Source of the DNA: Parvularculaceae bacterium UBA4496
Lineage (GTDB): Bacteria; Pseudomonadota; Alphaproteobacteria; Caulobacterales; Parvularculaceae
Assembly: GCA_002388885.1 (NCBI GenBank)
Contig: DGNI01000024.1
Coordinates: 4,435 to 11,247 of the forward strand
DNA length: 6,813 nt
Reading direction: 5' to 3'
The notes under the pieces are model-generated. The model saw only the letters and a program-made list of their open reading frames with translations. It made no database searches and was not told the DNA's origin. Made by a program: the position numbers and the translations under genes. Each line of letters opens with the position of its first letter. Position 1 is the first letter of the stretch. Positions 4,803-6,813 of this stretch are shown piece after piece.

Positions 4803-6209
4803 ATGGCCTGGTGGTTCGGTATAAAACTCTGGAAGCGCGTGATGCTTGGCTTGGCGCTCGGCGTCATTTTCGGCCTCGCTGTGGCGCAGGCCATGAACCC
4901 CGATCAGGCGACGGCGTTGCTAGACAACTTTAAAAGCGTTGGCGACATCTTCATCACGATGATCCGCCTGATCATCATTCCTCTGATTTTCTTCACGCTC
5001 GTCGCCGGCGTGCTGGCGCTGGGGAGTCCGGCAAAACTTGGCACCATCGGAATTAAAACGCTCGCGCTTTATCTGGCGACGACGTTCTTCGCCAATCTTA
5101 TCGGCCTTGGCATGGGATCGATCTTCCGGCCGGGTTCAAGCGTCGATCTCGGCTCGGCGGCGCCGGAAACACTGGCCGCGCCGGCCGGCGGGTTTATCGA
5201 TCGCATCATCAACATTGTTTCTAAAAATCCGTTTGCGCAATTGATGGAGGGCGATCCCGTGCGGGTCGTCCTGACGCTCGCGCTGATTGCATGCGGCGTT
5301 TATTTCGTGCGCCGGGCGTCCGTCAGCACCGCATCCGTCATCGCTTTTATCATATTGTTGTCTCTTGGCGTGGCCGGCGCGTCGGGCGATGTGCTCTTTA
5401 TCATCTTCACGTCGATCATCATCGGCGTCACCCTGCTTTTCGTTGGCGGGGTTACGGAAAAGGCCACGAAATTTTTCGACTTTGCGTCGGAGATCGTTCT
5501 GAAGATCACCCATATCATCATGGAGTTTGCGCCCTTCGCGGTGTTCTTCCTTATCTCCTGGGTTGTGGGGACCCGCGGGATCGAAACCTTCACGGCGATC
5601 CTCTGGCTCGTCGTCGCGGTTTATCTCGGCTGTTTCATCCATATGGCGGTTGTCTATGGCGGCATTATCAAGTTCGGGCTGAAATTGCCGTTCATCAATT
5701 TCTTCCGCGGCATTCTCGACGCGCAGATGGTTGCGTTCTCGACATCGTCGAGTTCTGCGACCCTGCCCGTGACGATTTCCAACGTGACCGACAATCTCGG
5801 CGTCAAGAAATCCGTCGCCGGTTCAGTGCTGCCGCTAGGCGCCACGATCAATATGGATGGCACATCGCTCTATCTCGGCATCGTTGCGCTCTTCACCGCG
5901 CAGGCGTTCGGCTACACCCTTGAGCCGCATCATTACCTGCTGATTGCGATGACTGCGGCGCTTGTCTCCATCGGCGCCGCCGGCATTCCGTCCGCCTCGC
6001 TGTTTCTCTTGGCCACGGTGCTAGAGGTGTTCAACGTCACGCCTGAACATACGGCGCTGGTCGTCGGCTTTATCCTGCCGTTCGACCGGTTGCTTGATAT
6101 GATGCGCACGGCGGTGAACGTTACCGGGGATGCCGCCGTCGCCGTCACCGTTGCGAAATGGGAAGGCGAGATCGACGAAGAGGTTTTCAGGTCAAAAGCG
6201 GTGCAGTGA
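4803..6209 (+). CDS. Sodium-coupled acidic amino-acid symporter (DAACS / GltP family)
   Basis: The product is 468 residues. The family imports glutamate, aspartate or C4-dicarboxylates across the inner membrane by an elevator mechanism driven by Na+ or H+. The start at 4803 is set by AGGGGA; 4785 would add six residues. Signatures: the Ser-rich HP1 tip S313-T-S-S-S-S-A-T-L-P322; N350-M-D-G-T354 in TM7; the HP2 segment GIPSASLFLL; and TM8 with D428, D432, R435, T436, N439 and D443. These equal GltPh D390, D394, R397, T398, N401 and D405 with one constant offset. Arg435 favours an acidic side chain; Asp432 and Asp443 favour an amino acid over a DctA-type dicarboxylate substrate, where I recall different residues. 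Odd point: about 45 extra hydrophobic residues (about 152-196) sit between the NPFAQLMEG block and the expected TM4, which explains a length above the usual 400-440. It is probably co-transcribed with the peptidase, 61 bp after the unknown gene. Confidence 0.92.
   Translation: MAWWFGIKLWKRVMLGLALGVIFGLAVAQAMNPDQATALLDNFKSVGDIFITMIRLIIIPLIFFTLVAGVLALGSPAKLGTIGIKTLALYLATTFFANLIGLGMGSIFRPGSSVDLGSAAPETLAAPAGGFIDRIINIVSKNPFAQLMEGDPVRVVLTLALIACGVYFVRRASVSTASVIAFIILLSLGVAGASGDVLFIIFTSIIIGVTLLFVGGVTEKATKFFDFASEIVLKITHIIMEFAPFAVFFLISWVVGTRGIETFTAILWLVVAVYLGCFIHMAVVYGGIIKFGLKLPFINFFRGILDAQMVAFSTSSSSATLPVTISNVTDNLGVKKSVAGSVLPLGATINMDGTSLYLGIVALFTAQAFGYTLEPHHYLLIAMTAALVSIGAAGIPSASLFLLATVLEVFNVTPEHTALVVGFILPFDRLLDMMRTAVNVTGDAAVAVTVAKWEGEIDEEVFRSKAVQ
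5249..5390 (+). repeat. 7-bp direct repeats bounding a 135-bp extra segment in the symporter gene
   Basis: GGGCGAT occurs at 5249-5255 and again at 5384-5390, exactly 135 bp (45 codons) apart and in the same reading phase, coding Gly-Asp both times. The bases between code for two hydrophobic stretches (residues about 155-169 and 178-193) joined by Arg170-Arg171, which I cannot place in the standard family architecture. A 7-bp match can arise by chance in GC-rich coding DNA. Confidence 0.4.
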
Positions 6210-6215
6210 TCCGCC

Positions 6216-6813
6216 TTACCTGTAACGCAACATGTTCCGGCTGAGATCGGCAACGCGGGTTACGCCCATCAGTTTCATGTCGCGCTCGATTTCGCTGCGC
6301 ATGATTTCAAGCGCTCGCTCGACGCCGGGCCGACCCGCGGCGGCTAGCGCGTAAAGATACATGCGCCCGCCGGAACATGCCTTTGCGCCGGCTGCGAGCG
6401 CTTTCAGCACATGCGTACCGCGCCTCACCCCGCCGTCGAGAATGACGTCGAGCCGGTCGCCGACCGCGTCGGCGATTTCCGTGATCTGATCAAAGGGCGA
6501 ACGCGAGCCGTCAAGCTGCCTGCCTCCGTGGTTGGACACCATAATCGCATCGCAGCCCATGTCAGCGGCGCGGCGCGCATCTTCAACGCTCATGACGCCT
6601 TTGAGGCAGAATTTCCCGCCCCACTTTGCGCGCAATTCCTCGGCATCGCGCCAGCTCATGGACGGGTCGAGATGATCGGTGAAGTAATCTTGAATGGAAA
6701 TGGGCTTGTCCGAGCCTTCGGGAACATAGTCCTTCAATTCGCTAAGCCCGAATTTCTCGTGTGTAAGATAATTCAGCGTCCAACCCGGATGCAGTGCGAA
6801 CGACAAGAGGCTC
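6216..6813 (-). CDS. FMN-dependent alpha-hydroxy-acid dehydrogenase/oxidase (LldD-like), N-terminus outside window
   Basis: The frame is open through the right edge, so the first half or so of the protein is missing; 198 residues to the TAA at 6218-6216 are visible, against about 350-400 in full members. The family oxidises L-lactate, glycolate, mandelate or similar acids, passing electrons through FMN to quinone, cytochrome or oxygen. Seen in order: LHPGW, then DPSMSW, the FMN-contacting Lys in CLKG, the signature SNHGGRQLDG with catalytic His (codon 6528-6530) and substrate-binding Arg three residues later, the FMN-phosphate loop DGGVRRG, and GGRMYLYALAA near the end. All active-site residues expected in this half are present. 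The region LHPGW to DYFTDHLDPS resembles E. coli LldD in layout, favouring a lactate-dehydrogenase-like enzyme, but the substrate-specific N-terminal half is not visible. It converges on the symporter gene with 6 bp between stops. Confidence 0.92.
   Translation of the reverse strand, partial: SLLSFALHPGWTLNYLTHEKFGLSELKDYVPEGSDKPISIQDYFTDHLDPSMSWRDAEELRAKWGGKFCLKGVMSVEDARRAADMGCDAIMVSNHGGRQLDGSRSPFDQITEIADAVGDRLDVILDGGVRRGTHVLKALAAGAKACSGGRMYLYALAAAGRPGVERALEIMRSEIERDMKLMGVTRVADLSRNMLRYR

Noticed and set aside
5136..5642. 168-codon antisense and 210-codon overlapping sense frames within the symporter gene
   Set aside because: The antisense translation is highly charged low complexity and the sense one Arg/His-rich. 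Both lie in shifted frames of a conserved transporter.

Overview
The window looks like ordinary chromosomal DNA of an alphaproteobacterium, probably near Caulobacterales, Hyphomonadaceae or Parvularculales. The clues are moderately high GC, a small lipoprotein that resembles the Caulobacter CC0125/CC1285 family, and a roughly 195-residue double-PilZ protein of a type common in Alphaproteobacteria. The placement rests on recalled family resemblance, not on a search. I saw no tRNA, rRNA, CRISPR array, insertion sequence, phage gene or defence module.

Layout from left to right. (1) The C-terminal part of an MscS-type mechanosensitive channel runs in from the left edge (to 780, +). (2) A 102-bp spacer holds three GC-rich segments that can form two mutually exclusive hairpins. 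It is followed by a small, Tyr/Phe/Gly-rich lipoprotein (883-1437, +). (3) A PilZ protein (1444-2031, -) converges on the lipoprotein gene with 6 bp between the stops. (4) A divergent intergenic region of 200 bp (2032-2231) carries a perfect 10-bp inverted repeat, each arm containing GATAAT. (5) Three genes on the + strand look like one unit: a secreted prolyl-oligopeptidase-family serine peptidase (2232-4343), a 133-residue unknown protein overlapping it by 4 nt (4340-4741), and, after 61 bp, a Na+-coupled amino-acid symporter of the GltP/DAACS family (4803-6209). (6) An FMN-dependent alpha-hydroxy-acid dehydrogenase/oxidase on the - strand (6216 to the right edge, N-terminus missing) converges on the transporter, again with 6 bp between stops.

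How the genes may work together (inference). The peptidase has a signal peptide and an intact Ser/Asp/His triad, so it probably cuts peptides in the periplasm. The downstream symporter keeps the residues that bind Na+ and acidic amino acids. A peptide-scavenging unit that hydrolyses outside and imports the products is plausible. The PilZ gene, divergent from this unit, may share its control region but has no obvious functional tie. The channel and lipoprotein are envelope proteins, and the hydroxy-acid dehydrogenase feeds electrons from lactate-like acids into respiration.

No wholly new system is evident. The items most worth a second look are an apparent in-frame 45-codon hydrophobic insertion in the symporter, flanked by 7-bp direct repeats exactly 135 bp apart; the unknown 133-residue protein, whose strand pattern recalls FAIM; the inverted repeat between the divergent genes; and a first PilZ domain with a degraded ligand motif beside an intact second one.
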